A stretch of 6,410 nucleotides of DNA from DASXRU01 sp036506395 (GCA_036506395.1 DASXRU010000144.1:1-6410), one strand, 5' to 3'. Shown: positions 1-6,048, counted from the stretch's first letter. A program made the numbers and translations. Notes: generated by a model not told the origin, from the letters alone.

Positions 1-705
1 TGCAAAACCTTCGCGCGCTCGAATCATCCCTGCTACATCCAGCTTCACCTTTGGCTTCGCAGTGCCAATACCTAAGTTTCCTTCCTCAGTCAGACGCATC
101 TGTTCTTTGTCGTTGCCGGAGAAGAAGTCACCAACGCGAAAAGTGAAAGCGCCACGGGTTCTGGTTATCTGCCCATCGTTACCATCATGGGCGAGCACCG
201 TGGCCGCGATTGATTGATCGCCGTCGATGATCGTCAGGGGCGTGTCGCTCTCGGCGGCGCTGAGAGCCTGCGCCTGCACGAGAGTGAGTTGGGTTACCTC
301 GACTGGTTGCAGCGACGCCTGCTGATTTGCAAAAGAGACGTTGGCCAATTTCCGAGTTGTCTTTCCTGACAGACTCTGGATAGTGACCACGCACAGATAA
401 CTATCGGCGCTGAGGGCAAGTGCTTTCTTGTCCTGCCACCGCCAATCCAACAGGTTGCCGTCATGCTGGCCAGAGTCAAAGACTCTCTCTCCGGTGGCTG
501 AGAAAACTTCCAGGCGAATGTGAGTGATGTTGGCCGCCGCACTGAACCGCACCACGTTGCCCGACGAGGCCGCGGTGACCGTAGCCGACGATGGCGGCAC
601 CTGCGGTGGAGAAGCGAGGCCTTGTCCCAGGCCGGCAGTGGCGGCAAAGTTGAACAGCACCAGCATAGCCATCAGCGAAAATGTGTGTTTGATTCTTGCA
701 AGCAT
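1..705 (-). CDS. Exported protein with tail-fibre-like repeat, C-terminus off window
   Basis: Seen: an open frame of 235 codons runs from ATG at 705 to the left edge with no stop, so the C-terminus is missing. A strong Shine-Dalgarno (AAAGGAGAGAGG, 709-720) fixes the start. Residues ~1-28 form a signal peptide: basic MLARIKH, then a hydrophobic stretch ending near ATAGLGQG. Residues ~40-120 look like a beta-sandwich of the FlgD/Ig-like kind (IRLEVFSATGERVFDSG ... LDWRWQD ... SADSYLCVVTIQSLSGK). Residues ~205-235 hold EEGNLGIGTAKPKVKLDVAG, the 'GNVGIGT-P-KLDV' unit found in phage-tail-fibre-like and large surface proteins. Inference: an envelope or secreted protein, perhaps adhesive or structural; enzymatic activity cannot be judged. 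The same layout is frequent in Blastocatellia. Its upstream neighbour on the strand is the small HTH gene, 103 nt away with no clear terminator between, so co-transcription is possible. What follows the repeat (for example an S74 autoprotease domain) is not visible. Confidence 0.8.
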   Translation of the reverse strand, partial: MLARIKHTFSLMAMLVLFNFAATAGLGQGLASPPQVPPSSATVTAASSGNVVRFSAAANITHIRLEVFSATGERVFDSGQHDGNLLDWRWQDKKALALSADSYLCVVTIQSLSGKTTRKLANVSFANQQASLQPVEVTQLTLVQAQALSAAESDTPLTIIDGDQSIAATVLAHDGNDGQITRTRGAFTFRVGDFFSGNDKEQMRLTEEGNLGIGTAKPKVKLDVAGMIRAREGFA

Positions 706-808
706 TTTCCTCTCTCCTTTTGATCCATGCCCTTTACTTTTGAAGAATTCCTGTATCTCGGTGTGTCGCGCAGACGAGCTCTCACTGCGAACTAGCGCCG
801 CCGGATTC

Positions 809-1060
809 TCAACTCAAAGAATTCATGCACAACAACAAGGCACCCTCAGTTGTTTCCAGGAAATGAACTACTCCCGCTTCGACGCGACGGTTTATATCCC
901 TCACACTGACCCGCGCGATGACTGCCGCCTGTGCGGGCGTAACCATAAGGACCTCATTCGCGCAGCCAACGCACCAGGCCATGCCGGACAGGTTTGAAAA
1001 CCCCTTGACGAACACGACCTCGTCAATTTCAATTGCAATTTCGGTGCGTTTCTTCCTCAC
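809..1060 (-). CDS. Small helix-turn-helix (excisionase/MerR-like) protein with CxxC
   Basis: Seen: an 83-residue protein if GTG at 1060 is the start (VRKKRTEIAIEIDE...). The frame also allows TTG at 1072, giving four more residues. GTG is preferred because a GAGG lies 12 nt upstream of it, whereas that GAGG abuts the TTG directly, and because relatives as I remember them begin 'MRKKTEI'. Residues ~1-25 are a charged beta-like segment, followed by WCVGC (CxxC). Then comes VTPAQAAVIARVSVRDINRRVEAG, a compact helix-turn-helix of the HTH_17/excisionase type, then a beta-hairpin (VHFLETTEGALLLC) with a third cysteine. Known: this short family recurs in Acidobacteriota genomes, function undefined. 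Inference: a DNA-binding regulator, perhaps metal- or redox-responsive through the cysteines. It could act on the exported-protein gene downstream on the same strand or on the divergent regulator at 1294. Overlapping plus-strand frames show no comparable family signal. Confidence 0.8.
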   Translation of the reverse strand: MRKKRTEIAIEIDEVVFVKGFSNLSGMAWCVGCANEVLMVTPAQAAVIARVSVRDINRRVEAGVVHFLETTEGALLLCMNSLS

Positions 1061-1248
1061 GATGCCAGGCAACCTCAGGTCACTGTCGCGGGCGGCGGCT
1101 CGCGTTGTCTCAAATCACTGCGAAAACTGTTGCTTGCGGTGCCAGCCTCAGACTAAAATCCGGAACAGTCACGGCATTTACTCCGGAGCGGACCGCCTTC
1201 CTTGTCTCCGTGCGCCGCAGAGGTTAGGAGCGGGCCCCTCATAAAGTC

Positions 1249-1277
1249 TTTGGAAATTTCTCCGAAAATTCTCCAAA
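1249..1277 (+). promoter_or_regulatory. Tandem 11-bp repeats / imperfect palindrome, putative operator
   Basis: Seen: GAAATTTCTCC (1253-1263) is followed immediately by GAAAATTCTCC (1264-1274), differing at one base. A weaker third copy (AAATCTTCTCG, 1275-1285) continues the 11-bp phase. The whole is also an imperfect palindrome bounded by TTTGGA (1249-1254) and TCCAAA (1272-1277). It ends about 17-20 nt before the ATG of the winged-helix regulator. Known: OmpR/PhoB-type winged-helix proteins bind tandem direct repeats spaced 10-11 bp, as in the Pho box. Inference: an operator for autoregulation of the 1294 gene, or for control of the divergent HTH gene. No convincing -35/-10 pair could be assigned. 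Confidence 0.45.
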
Positions 1278-1293
1278 TCTTCTCGGGCGGTTT

Positions 1294-2010
1294 ATGAGCA
1301 AGCAAATCAACCACATTTACAAGTTTGGGGAGTTCCAGCTGCAGACTGCCGAACGGCTTTTGTTGCGCGAGGGGCGGCCGATTTCACTCACGCCCAAGGC
1401 TTTCGAAACCTTGCTCGTCCTGGTTCAGCGCAGCGGCCATGTGGTTGAGAAGGACGAGTTGATGAAGCGAGTTTGGGCCGACGCCTATGTTGAGGAGGCG
1501 AACCTCGCGCGTAACGTCTGGGCGCTGCGAAAGGCCTTGGGTGATGACAAGGGCGAGCACTCTTACATCGAGACGATTCCCAAACTCGGCTACCGTTTTT
1601 TAGCGCCTGTTACCGAGCTGCCGGACGAAGCCAGCGGCGTTTTGATCCAGAGGCGTATCCGGGCCCGCATTGTCAGTGAAGAAGAGGAATACCGGGACGG
1701 CGGCGGTGAAATTCCGTTGTTACCGGTCCCGAACACGGCAGCATTGACCGTGGCAGAGGGTGTTGGATCACTCGAATTGGCAGGCGAATCGCGGCCTAGA
1801 TTTGATCGAAAACTGTGGGCCGCATTGCTGACCCTGGCTCTACTATTAACGGCGGCGATCGGCTTTGGCGCAGGGCTATTGTCGAGAAGAACTGCGGCAA
1901 CTGACAGATTAGTCGGCGCGAGGCTATGTCTTACCAAAGTATTTCGTATTAGCTCAACTGCAATTGGGCGAGAGAGAACAAGCCTTCAAATGGTTCGAGG
2001 AGGCTTATAA
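1294..2010 (+). CDS. Winged-helix (ToxR/CadC-type) membrane regulator, truncated by internal deletion
   Basis: Seen: 238 codons from ATG 1294. Residues ~9-106 are an OmpR/PhoB-type Trans_reg_C winged helix: YKFGEFQL, the PISLTPKAFETLLVLV helix, VVEKDELMKRVW, the recognition helix region EEANLARNVWALRKALGD, and the wing IETIPKLGYRFLAPV. Residues ~110-172 are an acidic linker. Residues ~174-197 (LWAALLTLALLLTAAIGFGAG) are one membrane helix followed by RR, so the DNA-binding domain is cytoplasmic. After about residue 205 the sequence loses family resemblance and ends in an out-of-frame tail of ~30 residues. Known: intact relatives continue after the helix with a TolB/FlgO-like or beta-propeller region and/or TPRs, hundreds of residues long. 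The missing middle and the shifted family C-terminus (see the next entry) show an internal deletion. Inference: non-functional, or a membrane-tethered DNA-binding stub without its sensor. Ribosome site weak (GGGCGG, 3 nt before ATG). The upstream 11-bp repeats may be its operator. Confidence 0.8.
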   Translation: MSKQINHIYKFGEFQLQTAERLLLREGRPISLTPKAFETLLVLVQRSGHVVEKDELMKRVWADAYVEEANLARNVWALRKALGDDKGEHSYIETIPKLGYRFLAPVTELPDEASGVLIQRRIRARIVSEEEEYRDGGGEIPLLPVPNTAALTVAEGVGSLELAGESRPRFDRKLWAALLTLALLLTAAIGFGAGLLSRRTAATDRLVGARLCLTKVFRISSTAIGRERTSLQMVRGGL

Positions 2011-2119
2011 GGAGCGGGCCGAGCTGCTGGTCTATCTTCGGGTTGATCCGAGATTTGACATCCTTCGCTCAGACCCGCGATTTGAAGGCTTGCTCCGGCG
2101 CGTGAATCTGGCCTCGTGA
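1913..2119 (+). pseudogene. Out-of-frame C-terminal TPR remnant of the 1294 regulator
   Basis: Seen: frame +2, open after a TAG at 1910-1912 and ending at TGA 2117-2119, reads GYVLPKYFVLAQLQLGEREQ, then AFKWFEEAYKERAELLVYLR, then VDPRFDILRSDPRFEGLLRR. Known: this matches the characteristic end of acidobacterial winged-helix/TPR regulators ('...Y.LA....LGE.DQAFEWLEKAYEER...L.VDPRFD.LRSDPRFQDLLRRV'). It overlaps the 3' end of the 1294 frame, which reads the same DNA one base out of phase. Inference: the deletion junction lies near 1910-1925. The missing segment would be the periplasmic sensor and most TPRs, perhaps above 1 kb in a typical relative. No start codon or ribosome site supports separate expression, so it is treated as a gene relic. 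Confidence 0.75.
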
Positions 2120-2172
2120 TTCGTCGCGCTGGTACACGCTGTTCGATACTCGCGAAAAAATGCTTCAGAATG

Positions 2173-2216
2173 TGGCGTCCCGTACGGGAGTCGAACCCGT
2201 GTCGCCGCCGTGAAAG
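2173..2216 (-). tRNA. tRNA-Glu(TTC) 3' fragment, putative attachment-site scar
   Basis: Seen on the minus strand: anticodon loop CTTTCAC (positions 32-38, anticodon TTC), 3' anticodon stem GGCGG, variable loop CGAC, T-arm ACGGG-TTCGACT-CCCGT, acceptor 3' strand ACGGGAC, discriminator G and encoded CCA. That is 44 nt with a perfect T-stem. The 5' side is absent: the bases before the loop are TTCT instead of CCGCC, and no GTCCCGT acceptor strand or D-arm occurs in the next few hundred bases. Known: tyrosine-recombinase elements that use the anticodon loop of tRNA genes duplicate exactly this 3' segment at the far end of the insertion. Inference: attR/attL-type scar, not a functional tRNA. An A6 tract on the plus strand (2155-2160) gives a T6 run just past the 3' end on the tRNA strand, perhaps a relic of tRNA termination. 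Confidence 0.8.
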
Positions 2217-2260
2217 AGAAGCGACCTAATGTAATTCAAAGTAACTTCGCGGCATGGATA

Positions 2261-2318
2261 GCACTCTACCGCACTTGAAGGACTCACGGGAATACTTATT
2301 GGACTCTCATATGGACTC
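2261..2318 (+). repeat. Short GGACTC direct repeats beside the tRNA scar
   Basis: Seen: GGACTC occurs at 2280-2285, 2301-2306 and 2313-2318, with a one-mismatch copy GCACTC at 2261-2266. Start-to-start spacings are 19, 21 and 12 nt. They lie 45-102 bp from the tRNA fragment on the side predicted to be the inserted element. Known: integrases often bind short arm-type direct repeats flanking the core site. Inference only: these could be arm-site relics. Hexamers recur by chance and part of the stretch may be random. No gene is supported between 2217 and 2370. Confidence 0.25.
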
Positions 2319-2370
2319 GCGTTGCGGTATCGCCGCTGCACTGAGGAATGATTCATCCGCGAGATGGCAA

Positions 2371-4986
2371 CTATCGAATTCCGATGACGACTTTGTTGCT
2401 GACTGCACCCCGCAAACTGACGCTTACCAGGACATCCCCGGCTTTAAGAAAATCGTCCGGTAATCTAATATTCACCTGTGTCAGCCAATCGAACCCAGGA
2501 ACTTTACCGACATACTCTACTTTTAAAGGGTATATCCTATGCCCAACATCTTCCGCCTGTGCCGTGACGACAGAAATGTCTTCGCCGGGCATCAGTTCCA
2601 GACCAAAAGCGAAGAGCGTGACGCGCGTGCGCTGATCGAAGCTGAAATTGTAACCGGTAGCGAGAGGGAAAGGATCGCGTACAAACGTAACCGAGTCAAA
2701 GGCGACCGAACGATTCGTATTCCACTCGGTAAGCAGCGTCGGCGCGGCTGTGCTGTTAGGGGCAATCGTGAAGTTTGGCAGCGAGATGTTAAAGAAGATG
2801 TTGTCGACGGCTTCAACTTTAATACGGGCCGTGGAAGTTGGCGTATTGGGAACGCTAATCGTCGCCGCGCCGGTATTGGGTATGCTCGACGCGAGGGTGA
2901 AGGGGAAATTGCTTCCTCCATCAATGGAGAGCAGAACACGCACGTTTCCGCAATTGATCGGCGCACTTGAGGTATTGGCGACGTCCCATGTGACGGTCTG
3001 ATTCGAACCGGCGGTCCACGTTGTCGCGGGACCTGGTTGCGTGACAGAAAACGGCCCGCTGCCCGCCGTCACGTTAACCCACATGGCGCCGGTATTCACG
3101 CCACCGCCACCAAAATGGTTATCACGCACCGTGACCCGAAAGTTCATGCTGCGAGTTGTGACGGGTAGCGACTCACCGAAGGTGGCGGTGCCAGACAAAA
3201 TATCCGGCAACTGCGGAAAAGTTCTTACGGGGCTCGTCACTGGAGCAAACGAGCGGAAGATTGGCCGATTGCCGTTATCTGTGTTCGGAGGGCCAGCTGC
3301 TCCTAAATCATACTCTTCCCAACAATAGGTGAGGGCGTCCGCGTCGGGATCGCTGCCAGTCGCCGTTAGCGCAAAGGGCGTGTTAGCCGGGATCGTATAA
3401 TCGGCGCCAGCATTAACGCTTGGCGGATTATTTTCCGTGTTCGTGAACGTCGGGCAGGAACCGCCGCTGCCAAAAGAAGTGTAGTTGACGATCTGTTCGA
3501 TGCTCGCAGTGTGGAAGTAAGTGTCGGTCGAATGCAAGTCTTCAGCACCGCAAATGGGTTGGTAGATCCCGTCGGGATCGAATCCGCCTCGGAAGGCCAT
3601 AATCGTGGAGCCAGTCCCAGGTTCATATGCGAAGGCAGCGGTACGACTGTTAAGACAGTCTGGCGTCGTTGTCCCATTAAACGTGTGCAGCGCGCCGAAC
3701 TTATGGCCCATCTCATGGGCAACAACATAAATGGCGGTGGTTGTGGACGGCTCGGTGGAGCGCAGTATTATTGAGCCCTTGCCTTTTTGCCCATTGACAC
3801 ACGCGCTCTGAAACAGACCCTGCCCTTCGAATAAGAAGCGGCCCGGCAGATGAGCGTAGACGTGGCCGTCAAAGACGAAGCCGAGGTCATAGTTGGCGGG
3901 CCCGATTATGCGATCAAGATTGGCTTGATTCTCATTGAACAACGCAGTGGCGTTGTCGCTCGTATATCCGTCCGTCGCCGTATTCGTAAAGATGATCGAG
4001 GTTTCATTATCAATCAACGTCAGGTGAATCGCGAGATCTCGCTCGTAAATGGCGTTAACGGCATTGATCGTTGTGGTCATGGCACTTAACGCGCCACTGA
4101 CTGTCCCACCGCCGTATTGCTGCGTGTACTCGGCGGTCGCGGCGAGTGCCAATCGGTAAGTGCGCAGCGTCGTGCCGGTTGCGACGCCCAGACTCGCAGA
4201 GCCGCTGTGCAAGTATTGTCTGGTTTGCGGTCGGGCCAATGACTGCTCGACGTCAGAGGTTACGCAACTGAATGAGCTCGCTTCTGTCGGCGCATCACGC
4301 TGGTCATAACTAACATACTGATCGGAGCGCCCGCGCGCGGCCGGCTCAATAATGACTGTCCTATGTGCTGAGAGTACGATCGCGTGAAAGCCTGTGGGCG
4401 TCACGTCAAAGCGGGTTGTAGCGGTCGGGTCGTCCAGACCTTTTCCCCGATAGGTTCTAATCTCTGGGAAAAGTGCGGCGAGCCGCGGCGCCATCACGGG
4501 TGATTCCTCAATGCGAAATCTGGTAAGTGTCCCATCCGGCATCGGCAACGTCATGACTACCGGGGTCTGTCTGGCCGCTTTACCAGACTCCATTGGGGCG
4601 TGACGAAGCACCTCTTTTTGTGCGATCGCATTGAGGCTCAGCTCTCGGTAGAACGTTGGCGCAGTCCCGGTCTCGGCAACGCTCTTTCCCTTACGCCGTG
4701 ACTGATTTTCACTCCAGACGTGATCTTCGGACGGACCGAATTTGGTGGGCGCATGACCGAACAAAATCAACCCGGGACGATTCATCGTCGGTGGACTTAA
4801 CTTTCCCACTCCGTTTTGTTTGTATGACGCGGCCCTGACCCGAAAGTTGCCCTCGAACAAAAAGCTGAAGCCCGTCACCCCAGAGACAAAACACAGCAGC
4901 ATCGCCAGCGTGTTAGAGATGATGGAGCGTGAGCCCACTTTGCTCCTGACCGCCTGAATCAGGCGGATCCGATTTATTTCTTTCAT
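2371..4986 (-). CDS. Secreted M12B (reprolysin-like) zinc metalloprotease, multidomain
   Basis: Probable secreted endopeptidase; substrate unknown. Start: ATG at 4986 (871 aa) is preferred over TTG at 5034, because the extra 16 residues precede the basic signal region and the TTG directly follows a TAG. The ATG has only a weak GAG ribosome site. Domains, numbered from the ATG: signal peptide or anchor ~1-53 with hydrophobic NTLAMLLCFVSGVTGFSFLF; prodomain-like region ~150-235 (RFRIEESPVMAPRLAALFPE...); catalytic metzincin ~275-510 with HEMGHKFGALH, giving zinc ligands H424, H428 and H434 and general base E425, plus Met-turn STIMAF (M463). Next come a PKD/Ig-like region ~522-640 (PPSVNAGADYTIPAN...), a second beta-sandwich ~644-741 (TWTAGSNQTVTWDVANT..., a Kre9/KNH-like pattern), and a C-terminal ~754-871 TIGR03437-like domain (YVGKVPGFDWLTQVNIRLP...VSNKVVIGI). 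All catalytic residues are present, so it is probably active. It lies 84 nt downstream of the barrel gene on the same strand, a possible operon. Confidence 0.9.
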   Translation of the reverse strand: MKEINRIRLIQAVRSKVGSRSIISNTLAMLLCFVSGVTGFSFLFEGNFRVRAASYKQNGVGKLSPPTMNRPGLILFGHAPTKFGPSEDHVWSENQSRRKGKSVAETGTAPTFYRELSLNAIAQKEVLRHAPMESGKAARQTPVVMTLPMPDGTLTRFRIEESPVMAPRLAALFPEIRTYRGKGLDDPTATTRFDVTPTGFHAIVLSAHRTVIIEPAARGRSDQYVSYDQRDAPTEASSFSCVTSDVEQSLARPQTRQYLHSGSASLGVATGTTLRTYRLALAATAEYTQQYGGGTVSGALSAMTTTINAVNAIYERDLAIHLTLIDNETSIIFTNTATDGYTSDNATALFNENQANLDRIIGPANYDLGFVFDGHVYAHLPGRFLFEGQGLFQSACVNGQKGKGSIILRSTEPSTTTAIYVVAHEMGHKFGALHTFNGTTTPDCLNSRTAAFAYEPGTGSTIMAFRGGFDPDGIYQPICGAEDLHSTDTYFHTASIEQIVNYTSFGSGGSCPTFTNTENNPPSVNAGADYTIPANTPFALTATGSDPDADALTYCWEEYDLGAAGPPNTDNGNRPIFRSFAPVTSPVRTFPQLPDILSGTATFGESLPVTTRSMNFRVTVRDNHFGGGGVNTGAMWVNVTAGSGPFSVTQPGPATTWTAGSNQTVTWDVANTSSAPINCGNVRVLLSIDGGSNFPFTLASSIPNTGAATISVPNTPTSTARIKVEAVDNIFFNISLPNFTIAPNSTAAPTLLTEWNTNRSVAFDSVTFVRDPFPLATGYNFSFDQRTRVTLFAFGLELMPGEDISVVTAQAEDVGHRIYPLKVEYVGKVPGFDWLTQVNIRLPDDFLKAGDVLVSVSLRGAVSNKVVIGIR

Positions 4987-5070
4987 ACTTAGCTCGCGGT
5001 TCTTCGGGAATCCGGAAGGAAAGAGTTCAGGCAACTACTGTACTCGCCTTGCTGACAAACTACTAATTGA

Positions 5071-5721
5071 CTACTTGATGACGAGCCCAACCGAGATGCG
5101 CAGGCCGTTCGCTGTCCGTCCGGGAAAGTTCACGCCCGCGATTGTTCGAGCTTTCAGAAAAACCGGATTGTAATCCACTTGAATGAGGCGAAGGTCGAAT
5201 CTGTTATTCAGGCGCACATCGAGGCCGCCGCCCAAATTCATCGTGAAATTCGTGGTACTGTCGGTGGCTGACGTAATTGAAGTGACTCCCGAACCAATAG
5301 CCTCCTCATTGAGTTTGCGACGGGAAATCCCGAATAGCGCGTGCGCGAACGGGGTGACGCGCCGTGCGCTGAAGAACTTCACCTGTGGGCCGCCCGTGAA
5401 GTTGTAGAGCGAAAAACTTGACCGGGCTTGCGCTATTCCAAAATCTTCGGTGCGCTGCTTAAAGCCGGCGGAGAAATCCCCTGTCAAACCGACGCGCTTG
5501 GTTAGATAACCTGTGCCGGATATGTTGAAGCCGTTTAGCTTGAATCTTTTCTCGAGAGTGGTCCTGGGAATTCCCGTGCCTGCGAAGTCCGTGCTCTTAA
5601 TGCCGGAATCAATATTTTCATACGAATAGCCCACAAAGAATTCGGGCCGAGGCCTGTCCTGTGCATGGGATATGGCGACCGGGATAGCAATCAGTGCAAC
5701 TAACAACAAAACTTTTCGCAT
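5071..5721 (-). CDS. Small outer-membrane beta-barrel protein
   Basis: Seen: 216 residues from ATG 5721, with AGGAG 10 nt upstream. Residues 1-20 form a clean signal peptide (MRKVLLLVALIAIPVAISHA), cleaved before QDRPRP. The mature ~196 residues alternate polar and apolar positions in strands separated by charged turns: EFFVGYSYENID, LNGFNISGTGYLTKRVGLTG, SFSLYNFTGGPQVKFF, VTPFAHALFGISRR, NFTMNLGGGLDVRLNNRFDL, GLRISVGLVI. Size and pattern fit an eight-strand OmpA/OMP_b-brl-type barrel. Known: a 'P-FFVGYSY ... VTPFAHALFG ... LGGGLDVR--RF-LRLIQ-DY' protein is common in Acidobacteriota, with no defined role. Odd: it ends VGLVIK, not in the aromatic residue usual for the last barrel strand. Inference: integral outer-membrane protein, structural or a small pore. 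It is followed by the secreted protease gene and preceded by a long leader with a hairpin, and may be controlled by the AraC protein further upstream. Confidence 0.88.
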   Translation of the reverse strand: MRKVLLLVALIAIPVAISHAQDRPRPEFFVGYSYENIDSGIKSTDFAGTGIPRTTLEKRFKLNGFNISGTGYLTKRVGLTGDFSAGFKQRTEDFGIAQARSSFSLYNFTGGPQVKFFSARRVTPFAHALFGISRRKLNEEAIGSGVTSITSATDSTTNFTMNLGGGLDVRLNNRFDLRLIQVDYNPVFLKARTIAGVNFPGRTANGLRISVGLVIK

Positions 5722-6048
5722 TTAGAAATTTCTCCTGAGCAGTAACTGAGTGGTGGAGAGCGACCGAAGGCGCTCTTCGCAAATGGCGGTCGAGGTGCCG
5801 CGATGCAACTCTTATCGCCGGTACACGGCAATTGATTGAGCAAGCTGGAAGAAAAGACTTCGGAGAGATGTCTGCTCGATCAAGGGGTGCTGCTGGATTA
5901 GAGACCCAGAACCCATCGAGCGTCGTCCCGATCTATACGGAAGGCGGCCTGACTTATAAGGTTGTACTCGTACACGGGCACTGATTTAGTCTGAACGAGG
6001 AGATTTTGCATGCGGCCGGCAATGTTCTAGAGCCCAGAGTGGTGAATT
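5722..6048. other. 327-bp non-coding gap between AraC-type gene and barrel gene
   Basis: No gene is supported here. On the minus strand it holds the end of the AraC-type transcript and the leader of the barrel gene, with its AGGAG near 5732-5736 and the hairpin at 5757-5776. A plus-strand frame from about 5832 to 5983 reads EQAGRKDFGEMSARSRG... to a TGA. It has no ribosome site or recognised family and is taken as chance. TATAAG on the minus strand (complement of 5955-5960) lacks a matching -35, so no promoter is called. No stem plus T-run terminator was found after the AraC-type stop at 6049. Confidence 0.5.
5757..5776 (-). promoter_or_regulatory. C(UUCG)G stem-loop in leader of the barrel gene
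   Basis: Seen on the minus strand: AGAGCG-C-C-TTCG-G-T-CGCTCT, a six-base-pair stem, one C/U mismatch, then a C-G pair closing a UUCG tetraloop. It ends 35 nt before the barrel ATG and ~15 nt before its Shine-Dalgarno. Known: C(UUCG)G tetraloops make unusually stable RNA hairpins. No T-run follows, so it is not a standard intrinsic terminator. Inference: a structured 5' leader, perhaps an mRNA-stabilising element or an upstream 3'-end-protecting hairpin. Confidence 0.4.

Noticed and set aside
294..647. Minus-strand 117-codon frame rich in Arg, Ser and Pro
   Set aside because: It is out of frame within the 1-705 gene, whose own frame has a signal peptide, strong ribosome site and family motifs.
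1130..1159. TTGCTT ... TAAAAT as a sigma-70-like promoter for the 1294 gene
   Set aside because: Only a fair -10 with a poor -35 and an 18-bp spacer, about 135 bp from the ATG. Too weak to call.
524..1244. Overlapping plus-strand frames at 524-997 and 918-1244
   Set aside because: They lie antisense to the exported-protein and HTH genes, lack ribosome sites and family features, and have biased composition typical of shadow frames.
2120..2172. TCGCG/CGCGA inverted repeat next to an A6 tract as a terminator of the regulator
   Set aside because: The arms are far apart, and the A-run is on the wrong strand for a plus-strand intrinsic terminator.
2321..2340. Small hairpin GCGG-TATCG-CCGC downstream of the protease gene
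   Set aside because: Only a 4-bp stem with no T-run. Not a credible terminator.
2165..2356. Minus-strand 63-codon frame ending GGDTGSTPVRDATF
   Set aside because: Its C-terminal third is simply the tRNA-Glu fragment read as codons (the usual 'GDTGSTPVRDA' artefact). The rest matches no family I recognise.
2173..2370. A tRNA-Glu interrupted by an intron in the anticodon loop
   Set aside because: No matching 5' half (acceptor GTCCCGT, D-arm, CCGCC stem) was found upstream on the minus strand within the next few hundred bases.
2539..4089. Plus-strand and alternate minus-strand frames inside the protease gene
   Set aside because: Shadow frames. The protease frame is continuous with all active-site residues and full domain order.
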